From Hymenoscyphus infarciens (Eukaryota > Ascomycota > Leotiomycetes > Helotiales > Helotiaceae): DNA of 64,000 bases. The stretch lies in assembly GCA_001414345.1 (NCBI GenBank), contig LLCB01000143.1:62001-126000 (forward strand). The letters run 5' to 3'. The notes below the pieces were generated by a model that worked only from the letters and a program-made list of their open reading frames with translations, did no database searches and was not told the origin of the DNA. Of the stretch, positions 23,596 to 37,794 are shown piece after piece. How positions within the stretch are numbered: the stretch's first letter is position 1; each line of letters starts with the position of its first letter. The position numbers and the translations under genes were made by a program.

Positions 23596-24118
23596 GATGA
23601 TTTTTTTTTTAAAAAAGAGTTGGAGATGTATTCAGAGAAAGGATTGTTAACCTGGAGGGGGAAAATATGATGTGGCAACTCCATACCTATACTGTCTTCA
23701 GCTTGCTCTCCTCAGGTCCAAAATGCTCGGCGGATTTTGGGGGCTTCGGGTCCGAACTGAGAAACCCACCAATCGGAAGCTCTCACTTCCCCAGAGCTCA
23801 ACTTCCCTCCCGTATACGATAGGGCCAATAGCTTCTGCAAATTAGATATCTTGAAGTTTTGTGTCTGTTGATGGGGGTTGGAATGGTGACGTGGGTGAAA
23901 AGTCAAAGACAGCCCGGGGGCGTTTAGAACTGTGTCACGTGTGACATTTCAGTTGCTCTTTTTTTGGTTGAATCTTCTCAGTCTATACCAAGCAGCGTCT
24001 CCAAGATATATCAGATAATAGTTTAGTAGTATTTTGTTTCTCTAAACCATCTGCGGTTCTTTTCGAAATCCCTAGCATAGCTACACGTGACCGGGGGATT
24101 CTCTTCTTCTAGTAACTA
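23596..24118. promoter_or_regulatory. Upstream region of the monooxygenase with a CACGTG site
   Basis: Non-coding. A palindromic CACGTG E-box (inside GTGTCACGTGTGACA) lies at 23,936-23,941, about 340 bp upstream of the monooxygenase start. CACGTG is a known bHLH/bZIP core, but its use here is only a guess. Confidence 0.3.
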
Positions 24119-24303
24119 TTATCTCATTTCCTTAGCCGCTCTTTTTATAAACCCGACCTATATAACTTATATACGTACTACATTTTTTCCCTCTCATTTT
24201 CATTTTTATAACTAATAGTATTATAGTAGATTAGGTTTAGCTAAAGTATTTAAAATCTTATAATAATAATTTAAATATTAAATATTAATTTTACTTCTTA
24301 ATT

Positions 24304-26264
24304 TATAATAGCCTATTATCTAGGCTATTCTAGATAGCTAGAGATACTAGGCGTAGTATTTTCTAAACGTTTCTTAGCTCGTCACTACTTTTTAGTACGC
24401 TTTTAGTACTAAAACTAAGCTTAAACTATCTATATAGCTACTTTTATTCTTATAATTACTTAATAACTATAATATATAATAGTAAAAAAAGACTAGAGAT
24501 CTAAAAGTCGCTAGGCTCTAAAGCAAAAAACTTCTCGATATAAGGTTCTAGTTTAGTAGTATACTATTATTATTAGTAGAAGTAGATAGAATACTAATAA
24601 GTAAGAGTTACTTATTTAGATATAAGATAACCTAGATTATATATCTGTTTTAAAGAGTAGTATTAGAGACATTAGAAAGAGAGCTAAAGATAATACTACT
24701 TATACTCGGAATAGTAATTTAAGAGACTAAAGATTTAAAATAAAGACGAATATTTAAAATAAGCTTTATCTTAGCTAGTATATTAGACTTATCTCTAAGC
24801 TATAAAGAAGGATTATTACGAAGGTTATTAATTTATAAGAGTCTCGCTAAAAGTCGAATATTATATACCTTTACGAGCTAGGACTTTAAGATAACTAAGA
24901 TAAGAGTAAAAACCTATTTAAATTATTATTTTAATAAGTCTTATATAATACTAGTTACTCTTTTATAAAAGAAGAATTAAAGTCTAAACTTACGCTTAAA
25001 ATTATAATATAACGTGTTAAATTAGTAAAATGTCTTCTAGACGAAGACTTCTTAAAAGTTATATACGAATACTACTATAAAGATATATAATCTAAGATAG
25101 TTAAGAGATATTCTAATAGATAATTCTTTAGTATTATCTATCTAGGTTCTTACTAAGGTCTATATTATAGATACGACTTAGAAATAATATAAGAGATTAA
25201 GAACGCGGAGGCGTATTTAGCTAAGACTAATATAGTATAGCTATATCTTATAGAGACTGAATTTAATTAGTAAGAAAGAGAAAAGAAGAGATACTAGACT
25301 AGTAAAGAACGTAGAGTATCTAAAAGAAGAGCTGAATTATATAATTACTTATAAAAGATAGTATATAAGCGAGAGAATCGAGATAAGAGAGAGATGAATT
25401 AGTACTAGCTTTATAAGAGATATCTTAAGCTAAAGCTCTTTCTATAGTATAAGAAGTTATATAAGAAGAGAAGAGATAAGATTATATACTTAGTTATAGA
25501 GAATACTAGCTTATATTCTTATAGAGTAACTAAAGTAGTTTTATACTATTATTCTATTTAGCGGCTTCTTTATTCTCTCTAGTTACTAGATATAAGGCTA
25601 ATAGAGCAGATATAGTTATATATATAAAGGTAGCTATATAAGAGAAGAGTATAACCTAGGAATAAGACAGATTTAAAGCGTATATAAGTAGAGAAGTAGA
25701 ATCGGATACTCTAGAGTATAATAGATAATATTATAGTAAAGTTGAGAAAGACACTTAAAAAGACTATAGATTATAGAGAGAATAATAATTTCTATAGATA
25801 GAGTATTTGTTTCTATTACTTTTTATATAATAATACTTAATTTTATATAATATATATATAGTAGAGATAAAAAAAGAGAGTTATATTTAAGTAAGAAACT
25901 AAGCTGAAAATTAGCTAAGAACGCTTAGAAAATACTAGGCCGAGTATCTACTATATATAAGATTTAGCTATATATTTAGCTTTTAGTAGTTATTATTTTA
26001 TACTATCTAATTTAGAAAGATTACGTACGTCTAAACTTTTAGACGTACTTTATAGAGTTTAGACTTTTATATTAGCTAATATATATTATTATTTAGTTTT
26101 ATATCTCTTTTATATTATTCAATCTCTTCTATATAGCTACCTACTCTCCTAGAGTTAGAAAAGGCTAGTTTAGTCTTTTCTTCTATATTAGAGCCTAGTA
26201 TCTATATATATTATTCTACTAAACGTACTTCTATATATCTCTTTTATAGTAGTATACTATTATA
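24304..26264 (+). repeat. 5' LTR of the plus-strand element (interrupted)
   Basis: 361 bp once the TA-flanked DNA transposon is removed; aligns with 36,972-37,322. Ends CTATTATA, the RIP form of the GCCGTTACA terminus seen at 37,795 (reverse strand). Confidence 0.8.
24347..25944. mobile_element. DNA transposon with about 30-bp TIRs, TA target duplication (1,598 bp)
   Basis: The left end CTAGGCGTAGTATTTTCTAA and the reverse complement of the right end CTCGGCCTAGTATTTTCTAA match over about 30 bp. TA flanks both ends (24,345-24,346; 25,945-25,946). The uninterrupted 3' LTR at 37,013-37,014 shows the empty site with a single TA, proving the boundaries. The size and TA duplication fit Tc1/mariner/pogo. 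RIP has erased any transposase, so the family is not confirmed. Confidence 0.85.
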
Positions 26265-27355
26265 TAAAAAAGCTAAACTCTTCTTTACTAGTAATAGTAT
26301 AAGTAATATCTCTTTTAAGTACGTTAGCGTATTTATTTCGTTTTAGACTAGATTCGGATTAGTTATACTAAGAATAATCTTAAATAGTCGAGAAATCAGA
26401 GACTTTCTAAATAGCTAGTAAAAATCGTATTATTAATATATTAAGAAAGCGGAATACGCTAAGTATTCTAGAGACTTCTAATAACTCTCGCTATATAAAG
26501 AATACTATATAAGGTTTAAGAAGTCGACTACTTATAAAAAGTTATTATAAAAGCTTCTAAATCTAATCTTATCTCTTCTCTCTCTTAAAACTAATATTAT
26601 CGAAATATCGAACTTAATTCTACTATAAGATATTAAACTCTCTTCTAAGAATACCTCTTTTTCTAAAAGATATCTCTTATTTAATTCCTCTCTAATTCTT
26701 ACTTATACGCTGAAAAATATAAAAGGTTCTAAAAAGACTTCTTAAATATAAATAATATATAGACGAGATAGAGATATAAAAACAAAGAATAAACGATTAG
26801 CTAGCTAAACTAGAAAAATAGAAAAGCGAAATTTAAAGTTAATAAATCGCTTTATCTTCGAACTCTCTCTAATCTAACTCTTATTTAAACTCTTCTTTAC
26901 TTTTAAGCCTAAATTTAGACCTCTTTCGCTTATAAGCTACTATTATCTCTAATACTTTTCTACTACTTTCTATATATTCGAAAATACCACTACTAGCGAA
27001 TAACTAAAAAGACTATAATTACTCGGTTATAAACCGAGTCCTAGTCGCTACTAAGTATTAGAAGAGATAGAAGTAGAATTAGAAGAAGATATTAAAGAAA
27101 CTTTTACTAATTTCAGAGGTTACTTTTCAAGTATAGTTATACTTAGAGAGATACTAGAATCGGAACAGTTCTTCTATATATAGAATAAGATAAGATTATA
27201 TCTTAGCTCTAAAACGCGTCTACTACGCTTAAGAGATACTAGAATTATAACTTTACTAAGATAGTAAATAATCTTTTAGTTATAGATAAAAAGATATACT
27301 AAAACGCTAAGTTACTTATAATTAGTACTTCGGTTTAAAAGAATACCGCTCTATT

Positions 27356-27718
27356 TATAATAGTACGAAATATATACTACTAGAGAAGAGGTATATAGAA
27401 GTACGTTTAAGACAGAATAACGTATATAAATACTAGGTACTAATATAGAAGAAAAGGAAAAACTATTCTTCTTCTATACTAAGTATAAACATCTATATAT
27501 AAGAGGTTAGAGACTACTAAGTCTTAATAAGAATAATAACTAAGCTCTTTCTAATATAGCTACTAAAATAATAAGAGCTTTAAAGCTAAATATATAAGGC
27601 TTTAAAGTAAAACATATAATATCTAGACCTTACTCTCTTTAATACCTTCCTTCTTATAAGTTAAAGAGATATTAGCAGTTTTATAAATACTAATAATTTA
27701 AGATAGCGTACTATTATA
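27356..27718 (-). repeat. 3' LTR of the minus-strand gypsy element
   Basis: 363 bp, nearly identical to 34,787-35,149 apart from transitions. Confidence 0.85.
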
Positions 27719-30700
27719 TCTCTTCTTCTTAAAAAAGACTTATTCTAAGACTTTAGTTATTAATTAATATAGTATTAGGTTAACTAGAGTATTATTTATC
27801 TATTTATTATAAAGAATATAACTTATTTACTATTATAGTATCTAGTAGTTAAGCTAAGGTTAGTAGCTAGTAGTATTATTATTTAAGAGCTAATTACTCT
27901 TTATTTACTATTATATACTATATAATAATAGATATAAATAGAAGAGAGACTAATTATTAGCTATTAGATAGAAAGCAGTATACTACTATAGAGTTATTAT
28001 ATTCTTACTATTATTATATATTATAATAGTAATTATAAAGTAATAAATAATAATTATAAAGCAATAGCTGTTATTATAAGTAGTATATTAGTAGGCGACT
28101 TTCCTCTAATTCTAACTTCTCTTCTTCTTTTCTTTTTATCTAAATAATATATATATAGTAAGAATACCTTCTAATTAGGTATATTCTTATATACTAACTT
28201 ATCTTCTAAAATATATATATATATATATAAAAGTAAGTCTTTCTACTCTTAATTAGGCCTAATTTAAAGCTAATCTGATATAGTAAAATACCTCTTCTAT
28301 GTCCTTCTAGTATACTTCTAGCTATCTACTAAGTCTACTATATTTAGTACTTTTAGGTAAAATCTTAGAATAGAGATTATATATACGCTTTTAAGAAGCC
28401 TAAGTTAAAGAAGTATAAGTACTACGTAGAGTAGAATACTATATATATCCTAGTAAGTTTAATCTTAAAAGTATATTAGATCTATTCTTACTTAAGTAGT
28501 TACTATAGTTTATAGAGAAGGAGTTTAATAAGCTTAAGCTTAAAAAGAAGAGGAAGGAGATTAAGAGAGCTACTAAGGCCTTAGATAAGGTATTAGTTAT
28601 TACTAGTATAGAGGTATTAAAGAATAGTTTAGAGATATATTTTACTCTCTTAAAAGAGACTTAAACGCTTTATACTAAGGTTATTATAAGTACCTCTTAC
28701 TTATTAGAGGGGTTTTAGTTACTAATATTTAATAGTTCTTATAGAGTATTATAGAAGGTAGGACCTCTATTTAAACCTAGGTTTAAGTTCTCTTTAAAGC
28801 CTACTTAAAGAGTTTATAGACGTCCTCTCCTAAGCCTATTATAAGAGGTTACTAAGGTAAGAAGCGTTCTTATAAAGAAGAGATAGAGGAAGAGCTAGTT
28901 TAGGCTTCTTATACTTAAGAGAGTAGAGAGAATTATAAGTTAGAAGAAGAAGAGGTAGTATAGGCTCTGTTTTAGTAGTAACTTAGTCTTAGTTCTTTAT
29001 CTTATTAACTTTAAATATTCTTACTAGTTAGTGTTTTATCTTAGGTTTTTATTATAAGTTCTTTAATAAAAGTAACTAGAATTAGAAGGTATTAATAGAG
29101 TTTTATAAATTAACTCTTTTATCTAATTCTTATTTAATTTCTATATATTAATCTATTTAAAAAGAAGTTAGAGTAGTCTTAGCTCTTCTAGATATTTAGT
29201 ATAAAAGTCTTTTAAATAATATAGTAAATCTTAAAAATTATTTATAAAATACTAAGTAGAATCTAAATTATATCTAACTTATTTTATCTAGTATTATAGC
29301 TATTTTTTTTAAAAAGTCTACTACTAAGTCTTTCTTATATCTTTTATTTCTTATATACTTTAAATAATATTTAATAGAGGCTCTAAAGCCTCTTATCCTA
29401 ATAGAGAGATATTTAGATCTTTTAAAAGTATATTAAAAGTAAATATTTTATAAATTAATAATTCTTTTAAAAGTTTTAACTTATAAAAGTATCTTATATA
29501 ATCTAGTATTTTAAAAGGTTTTATCTACTATTTAATAAGCTTTTAACTAAGATAATTTATTTTAAGATTCTTAATAAATAAGTAGACTTTATCTTCTATA
29601 TCCTAGTTTATACTATTCTCTATTCTTTTCTAAGCCTTATCTATATTATCTTTAACTATCTCTTAAGTAAATTATATATATTAAGCTACATTTACTACCT
29701 TATTATAGTTAAGTCGTTTCTAGAGAATAAAAGTCTTTAGTATATTCTAGTCTTATAAAGTTCTTTAGTTAAGTCTAAACTTAATCTAATAATAGGTTAT
29801 ACTAATAGATAAGTATAAAAGTATTATTTATACTCTATCTATTAAAGGGATTAATTTACTTTAGTTATCTTAATAGTAGATTATAAAGAGCCTTAGTCTC
29901 TAAATATATATTACCTTATTATCTCTATCTATTTATTTATCTATTTATAGTAGATAGTACTAAGCTTAAGCTTAATACTAATTATTTAATAAAATTTAGT
30001 TTAAAATAATAATATAAATTAAAGTCTTTAATTAGATATAATTAATTTAAAGTAATAACTAAAATAGTAAGTCTATTAAATAAAAAGTTTAACTAGTTTT
30101 TTAGTATTTATAGTTAAGTAGTAAAATATTAATACTAAATCTTTTCTAAGTTAGTTAATAAATACTAATATAGTATTAAATCTATGTTTATCTTTTAAAA
30201 ATGATTTAAAATCTATATATAAATATTATATAAAGTAGTTAGATATTAAAAAGAGATAAAGAAAGCCTTATTACTTAGTTTATTAAGAATAAGAGTATTT
30301 ATAAGCTTAATAATTTACTATATATCTTTTATAGTCTAAACCTAGTCTAACCTAGTAGTAGTATTATATTAATAACTAGTAGGTCTTTTTTATACTTAGG
30401 TAAGTACTAGAGACTTAGTTATAGACTTTTTAGATTAGCTTTATATAGAGTTTAGTATTCTTTTAAATATAAAGTTAATTCTTAAAAAGGAGTAAATTAT
30501 CTAGTAAGATAGAGTATTTATCTAGAAGTTTATAACGTCTTTCTAAAAGAAGTATAGATTATCTTCTTTTAACTTTTAAATTATATTTAAACTTAACTCT
30601 AGAATAACATCTAACTAAATTATATTAAAAGATATAGACTATTCTTATAAAAAGATCTAAGTAAGTTTAGTATTAATTTAGAGGTCTAACTAATTAGGTT

Positions 30701-33700
30701 CTACGAGAGTATATAAGTAGCTATCTAATTTAGCTTAATTATAAGTTTTTAAGTCTTATTTATATTAAGTTAATATATCTACTTTTTAATTACTCTTCTT
30801 AAATATAAATTAGATTTAAAAGTTAAAGTCTAATAAAAACTCTATTTATTAGACTTACTTAGCTATAAGTAGCTTAGTTATTATAAAGTATTTTAATAAT
30901 CTATAGTTTAAATATATATTAATATACTTTTAATATAATATAAGTTTAAAATACTATTTCTTAAAAGCTTTTATAATAGTAGATAGTTCTTTATTATAGA
31001 TCTCTTAGTTTGATTTATAGTAAACTAGGATATATAAGTAGAACCTAATAGAGTATTAAAGGCTATTATATTATTATAAGAATAGGTTTACTATTACTTC
31101 TTTTAAGAAGTCTATTTCTACCTTTATATTATAATTAGAGTTAAAGTAGTATAAGGTTTATATAGTAAGTAGTCTAGTCTTTAGTACTTTAAAGGCTTTA
31201 TTATATTTAGACGTCTATAAAAACGGCTCTAAAAGATATATTATTATAGTTAGAGGTTTAGTAATTTTAGTATAACTTTTAATAAATTATCTATAAAATC
31301 TTATAAACCTTAGATAAGACTTTATACCTATTATAGTAGTAGGTTAGACCTAGTTTTATAGAGGTTTTACTTTTTTAAGATTAACTTTAAGTTTCTTTAT
31401 AGTTAAGATAAATCTTAAGTATTTAACTCTAGTAATACTAAATTCACTTTTCTTAATATCTACTTAGAGTCCTACTTCTTAAAGCTAACTTAGAACCTTT
31501 TTAACCTATTTCTTATATTCTTTAATAGTATTTAAATAAATTAAAATATTATCTAAGTAAGTAATATAGAAGTTATTTAAATAATTAATTAAAACGTTAT
31601 TTATATAATATTAATAGATAGTAGAGCTATTATAAAGTCTAAAAAGAAGGACCTTATATTTATATATACTATACCTAGTTCTAAATATAGTTATCTCTTT
31701 TAAAGTAAGATTTATTTAGATATAGTAGAAAGCTTATCTTATATCTAATTTAGTAAAGATTTTAGTTATTCTTATTCTTAAAAGAAGCTTATTAATTTAA
31801 GAGATTAGATAGAGATCGTTTTAGATTAGAGTATTTAGCTTCTTATAATTAATATAGAACTATAACTTATTACTATTAGCTTTTTTAATAAAGAGTACTA
31901 GAGAGATAAAAGAGCTATTATTATTAATAATAAACCTTTTATCTAGGTTCTTTATAAGATACTCTTTTATAGTTTTAAGTTTTAGAGTTAACTATTAATA
32001 TAGAGGTAAAAAGGAGTTAAGAAGTAGTATATTTAAAGTAATCTTATAGTTATATTTATAGTAAGAAGAGAGCTTATTAGAAGCTACTTTTAAGAATATG
32101 TCTTTATAAGAAGAATAATATTTTAAGAGTTAGGCTTATATTAGAACTCTTATATTATTATTATCTTAAAAAGAGGCTAATCTTTTATTAATAATCTAAT
32201 CTAGCTTATAGATACTAGTTATATAGAATTCTAAGTTAGGTTATTTTATATTAAAATATATAACATTTATACTTATTTTACTAATAAAAGAGTATAGAGT
32301 CTAGTTTTTTAAAGCTATACTAGTAGTTTAAAGAGGCTTTAGACTAGAGTTAGAGGTTAAAATTTTAAGAGGTATTATTATTATAAATAAGAGTTCTAAC
32401 TTAGCTATATTTATAAGTCTACCTTTTTTATATCTTTCTTATTAATAGATTATATATTCTTTTTAATTTATATCTAACTAGTAATTTAAAATAGGTTTCT
32501 AGTTTTAGCTAGAAAGTAAAAGTAAGATCTTCTTACTAAAGTAGAGAGTTAGAGAGTAATTAGCTAACTAAGTAATCTAGCTTTTTAAGAGGTTAAAAAG
32601 GACTTTAAAATAGTTTAACTACTTATTAATAATAATTAGGTCTTATTATCTAAGGTCTAAGATAATAAAGAAGTAGTTAAGAATATAATATTTATTAATA
32701 TTTAGATATAGTTATATAAACTAAGTTACTTAGCTTTTAGTACTATTATTATATCTATAAATAGATACTATATATAGTAATCTTTAAATCTTTAAACCTA
32801 TTATTCTAGATAAGTATAAAGCTAGAGGTTAATTTAAAAATAAGTACTTATTTACTCTTATATCTACTAAAGCTTATAATTTAATACTATATTTTTATCT
32901 ACTAAGCGTAGTATTTATAAGAAACTATTTTCCTTCTATAAGCTTAGAAAGATTAAGTCTAGTTAGGTTATAATTATATAGGCTTAGAAAGGAATTTTTA
33001 CCTAGATCTCTTTATTTTCTTCTAACTTAGGTTAGAGTTAGAGTACTCTTTAGATAGTTATTCTTCTTTAGGTTAATTATCTATTTTATTAATACTAGAA
33101 AGATTAGAGTAATTAGGTTTAAAATACTTAAGCTTACTATAATAGTAATACTTTATACTAGTAAAAACTTAGTTTATTAATATAGTCTTTAATTTTTTAC
33201 TAGTAGAAAATAGTCTAGAAGTTTATAAAATCTTCTAAGAAGTAGAATTAAGTTTATATAAAAGTAAAAAGGGTTTTAGTATAAAGCTAGATAAGAATTA
33301 AAAAGTACTTATCTTTTTAAATAATAAGGTTATATTAATTAGTTTAGCTATAATACTAGCTATAAATAATTCTATATTCTAGTACTTTTCCTTATCTAAG
33401 GCTAAAAGATCTACTACTATTTTATTAAAATTATAATTCTAATATCTCTTAGCTAATATAAAGCTATCTTAAAGCTAGAGTATAATCTTATCTTATATCT
33501 AATAGAATCTTTCTAACTCTAGTATCTCTTTAAATATAGCTATACTTAAGAAGTATACTTTAAAATCTAAAAAAGTTTCTCTTATATAACTCTTTCTATC
33601 TATTTATAAGGCTTAAAATTTATTCTAAGTATTCTCTTTCTTATAACTAGTTAGAAAGTAGAAATTAAGAAGTTCTATTATATCTTATTAGTCTTTAAAA

Positions 33701-34786
33701 GCTATATTACTTATATTTAACTTATATTAGAGCTCTAAGTAGTTCTTAGTAAGTTTTATAGTTATTCTCTAAATAAGAGCTTTATAAGTTTTATATATAT
33801 AGTAATAGTTAGTATTTACTTAAAGTCTATTATATATAGATATCTTCTATTACTTATAAGTAAGTAAAGTACTATTATTTAAAGGTTTAATTTTCTTTAT
33901 ACTTTTACTTTTAGTAGGTTATTAAGCTTTTAATAAGGTTTTAGCTTATAATTAAGAGGTAGATTATTATAATTATTATAAAAGAAGAATATTAGAAGTA
34001 GAGTTTTATATTTAAAGATAGTCTAGTATAATAGAAGAGTATAAAGGAGAAGTTTAATTTAGTTAATAAAGACTTAGACTCTAATTATTTCCTAGTAAGT
34101 ATTTACTAATTTATTATACTAAATCTACTAATTAGGTAATTTAGTTATCTTATTACTAGATTCTTTCTTCTTTTCCTAATTCTTAGCCTTTATAGTCTAT
34201 ATTACTCTCTATATCTTATCTATATTAGAAAAGTCTTAGTTATTTCTTTAGCTTCTAAGAGCTATGTCTTTACTTTTATTATTCTATAATCTTTTATTCT
34301 TAGGTATTTAGTAATAAGTTAGAGACCTTTCTATTAGTACTTAACTTTCTTCTCTAAAAGAGAGCTCTATACTTTAAAGTAGAGCTTAGAAGAGACCTAG
34401 AGTTGCTTCTAAGTCTAATATATTAAATATTAATTTAAAAAAGAGTAAAGAGGTTAATTTAAAAGTTTTCTAAATAACTATTATATATTAACTATCTAAA
34501 TTATATATAGTAGTCTTTATACTAAGAGGGTTATTAGGATTCTTAAGAATACTTAATATATTCTAATCTCTTAATATATAAGATATGATTTTTACTAGCT
34601 ATCTATATAGATACTAAACCCTAGTATTACTAGCTATTTAAGAGATCTCTAGAATCCTAGCTATTTAAGAATAATATTATAATAGTTTAATTCTAAGCTA
34701 AATCGAAATTAAAATAAAAAGCGATAATAAGCTCAAAAGAGATATTATAAAGACTATTACTAGTAAAAAAGAGTTTTTCCTTTTTA

Positions 34787-35149
34787 TATAATAGTATAAA
34801 ATATATACTACTAGAGAAGAGGTATATAGAAGTATATTTAAGATAGAATAATATATATAAATACTAGGTACTAATATAAAAGAAAAGGAAAAACTATTCT
34901 TTTTTTATACTAAGTATAAATGTTTATATATAAGAGGTTAAAGACTACTAAGTTCTAATAAGAATAATAACCGAGCTCTTTCTAATATAGTTACTAAAAT
35001 AATAAGAGCTTTAAAGCTAAATATATAAGGCTTTAAAGTAAAACATATAATATCTAGACCTTACTCTCTTTAGTACCTTCCTTCTTATAAGTTATAGAGG
35101 TATTAGTAGTTTTACGAATACTAATAATTTAGAATAGCGTGCTATTATA
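34787..35149 (-). repeat. 5' LTR of the minus-strand gypsy element
   Basis: 363 bp; directly abuts the CTATT duplication at its outer end. Confidence 0.85.
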
Positions 35150-36971
35150 CTATTCTTATCTAGCTTAGCTCTAAACTCTCTACGATCTAATAGCAGATCT
35201 TCGACTAAAAAAGATAATAAATAAGTTTTTAAGTACTCTGATTTAGAATCGCTAAAGAGAATAAGATAGCTTATATAGACCTAAGTAATATAGTTTTATA
35301 TAACTATATACTTATATCTAAACTTAGATACTATTATATCTGAAACTATCTCTTTTATTATTCTAAACTTCGAATAGTAAGATAACTTCGATAATAACTT
35401 CGTCTTTAACTAGCTAAAACTCTACTAACTCTAGTATAGAGTCTTATGTTCTTTACTTTCTTACTTTCTTTTACTTCTAGCTAAGCTAGAAATTCCTTTT
35501 TATTTAAATTCTTTAAATCGGATATAAATTAGTATACTCTTAAAATGAACTCTTAGCTAAGATATTACTATTATCTACGATATTATCGACTTTTTATTTC
35601 CGACTTTACTCTAAATACTCGCCGACCTTAGTTTAGATAGACTTATACTCTTATAACGTATTTTTAAGTTAAAAACGCTCTAAAGAGCCTTATATTTAGA
35701 GATGAAAACTCTACTATATATATAGAGAAAAGAGGTTATATAAGACTCTCTTTTTCTATAATATATCTCTTAGATCTAGAAGAGATAACTTCCTAAGCTT
35801 ATAATAATAGTAGACTAGATTATAAAAGAACTCTTTAACTATATTACTCTCTATTCCTACTCTAGATAATTCTATAAAGTATACTTCTAAATAGTAATTC
35901 TCTAGTATTCTTAAAAGTAAAGTTCTACTTCTAGATTCTATCTAACTTCCTCTCTTATACTCTAGTACGTTATTAGCTCTAGCTTTAGTAAAGATAGTAG
36001 AGAGCGTTTATAGATATAGTAGCTCGTAGTTAGTATTATATACTAGCTTTATAGAGTACTAGGCTTCTAAATTCGAATATATCTTCGAGTATCTTTTAGA
36101 GTTTCTAGTTTATAAAAGTATCTCTAAGAGTAGTAGTAGCTAGCTTTATAGCTAGGCTTTATACGAGCTCGTCGAGAGAGTAAGCTACTAATTAAGAAGG
36201 TATACTAGCTTCGTAGCTAGGCTTTTAAGTACTCGTCGAACGTAAGTATTAAGAGACTAGTTACGCTAATTAATAGCGGAGAGCGTTCTAAATACGTAGT
36301 ACTACGTTACGTAAGCAGAGAATAAAGTTATTATAGAGTATACTATAAGTATAAAGTATACTATAAGTATAAACCGAGCTTATAACTATAACGTATTTTT
36401 AGATTAAAAACGCTCTAAGAAGCTTTATATTTAGAGATAAAAACTCTACTATATATAGAGAGAAAAAGAGGTTATATAAGACTCTCTTTTTCTATAATAA
36501 CTCTTTTAGTAAAATTCGAATCGAATCTAAATTAGTTAGAGTATACTTTCTATTAGAACAAAACTTAGAAATGAGCTCTTAGCTAAGTTATTACTATTAA
36601 TCCCGACTAAATACTATTTAACTCTATTCTAAACTTTTTTCTATTCTTACTTTAAACTTTTTAATCTACTAGATAGAATTAGACTATACTCTTTTAGCGA
36701 ACGCTTACTTTTAATATAGAAGAACTAGAAACGAAGTCTCTATTTTATAAGTATCTATAATCTAAGTCGAATATAATTTAGAACTAATATCTCGATATTT
36801 TACTTATAATAATAAAATAAAGTCTTTATAAATTTAAGTTAGCTACGATTTAGACTCTAATCTACCTTTTTGTTTATAATAAATATAATAAATATAATAA
36901 CTTATACTATCTTAATTCGACTCTAATAGTATAATAAAGACTTAAGACGAGTCTTTTTTAAGAGAGAGAGA

Positions 36972-37322
36972 TATAATAGCCTATTACCTAGACTATGTTA
37001 GATAGCTAGAGATATCTACTATATATAAGATTTAGCTATATATTTAGCTTTTAGTAGTTATTATTTTATATTATCTAATCTAGAAAGATTATATATATCT
37101 AGACTTTCAGATATACTTTATAGAGTTCGAGCTTTTATATTAGCTAACGTATATCGTTATTCGGTTTTATATCTCTTTTATATCGTCTAATCTCTTATAT
37201 ATAGCTATCTACTCTTCTAGAGTTAGAAAAGGCTAGTTTAGCCTTTTCTTCTATATTAGAGCTTAGTATCTATATACTCTTATATATCTCTTCTATAGTA
37301 GTATATATTTCGTACTATTATA
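36972..37322 (+). repeat. 3' LTR of the plus-strand element, uninterrupted
   Basis: 351 bp, begins TATAATAGCC after a GAGAGAGA purine tract and ends CTATTATA before TAATT. It carries the empty TA site used by the DNA transposon in the 5' LTR. Confidence 0.85.
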
Positions 37323-37794
37323 TAATTCTATTGAACTTCTTATACTCTAGTATCTAGTAACTCTAGCTCTAGCTCTAGTATAATAGTAAAGTAGATAGCG
37401 TTCGTAGAAGTAGTAGCTATTAGCTAGTATTAGCGTCTTTGTTTTCCTAGCTAAATTAGTACTTCTATTCTTTCTAAAGATTTCTATCTATGTCTTTTCT
37501 TACTTTTAAGACTATTCTTTCTTATTATATTCTCTCTTTTAAGCGCTTCTAGCTTATTATATCCTATCTCTAGTCTTTAATATATCTATCTCTTCTAATT
37601 CTATATTTTTAATACGACTATCTCTTCTACTTCTATATAAGGCTAATTTCCTTTCTATACCTAGTAGAGAGAATAGAAAGGCTTATATATTATTCTATAG
37701 AAGTATATAAAGTAGGTTAGTTTATAAGAGAAGTTATACTACCGCTCTCTTATTAACTAATCTACTTTATTTAGAGATACTCTTTCTCTTCTAG
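37323..37794. other. Remnant between two LTR elements
   Basis: AT-rich RIP-like DNA with no gene. It begins with the TAATT duplication and ends with TCTAG. Likely part of the outer element. Confidence 0.5.

Larger units (their letters stand above)
27356..35149 (-). mobile_element. Full-length Ty3/gypsy retrotransposon, minus strand, TSD CTATT (7.8 kb)
   Basis: Two 363-bp LTRs (34,787-35,149 is the 5' LTR, 27,356-27,718 the 3' LTR) and a 5-bp duplication CTATT (27,351-27,355; 35,150-35,154). A purine tract (minus strand AAGAAGAAGAGA) precedes the 3' LTR. Reading the minus strand through stops gives gag-like sequence near 33.4-34.4 kb; reverse transcriptase at about 31,800-31,950 (SLVLFIKKANSNKL, YINYKKLN) and 31,537-31,560 (YLDNILIY, RIP form of YLDD); and an integrase zinc region at 30,278-30,330 (KRYIVNY, with Cys-to-Tyr) followed by DFKSFLKDKH. 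Order gag-RT-IN places it in Ty3/gypsy. All frames are riddled with TAA/TAG, so it is dead. It could once have mobilised the two pol-less relatives. Confidence 0.88.
24304..37322 (+). mobile_element. Non-autonomous Ty3/gypsy-type LTR element, nested insertions, TSD TAATT
   Basis: 5' LTR: 24,304-24,346 plus 25,947-26,264, split by a DNA transposon. 3' LTR: 36,972-37,322, preceded by a purine tract AAGAGAGAGAGA. The 5-bp target duplication TAATT is at 24,299-24,303 and 37,323-37,327. Without the two insertions the element is about 3.6 kb. Its interior (26,265-27,350 and 35,155-36,971) is RIP-degraded and corresponds, on the opposite strand, to the interior of the 37,795-42,499 element: leader plus gag-like sequence, no readable pol. 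Confidence 0.85.
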
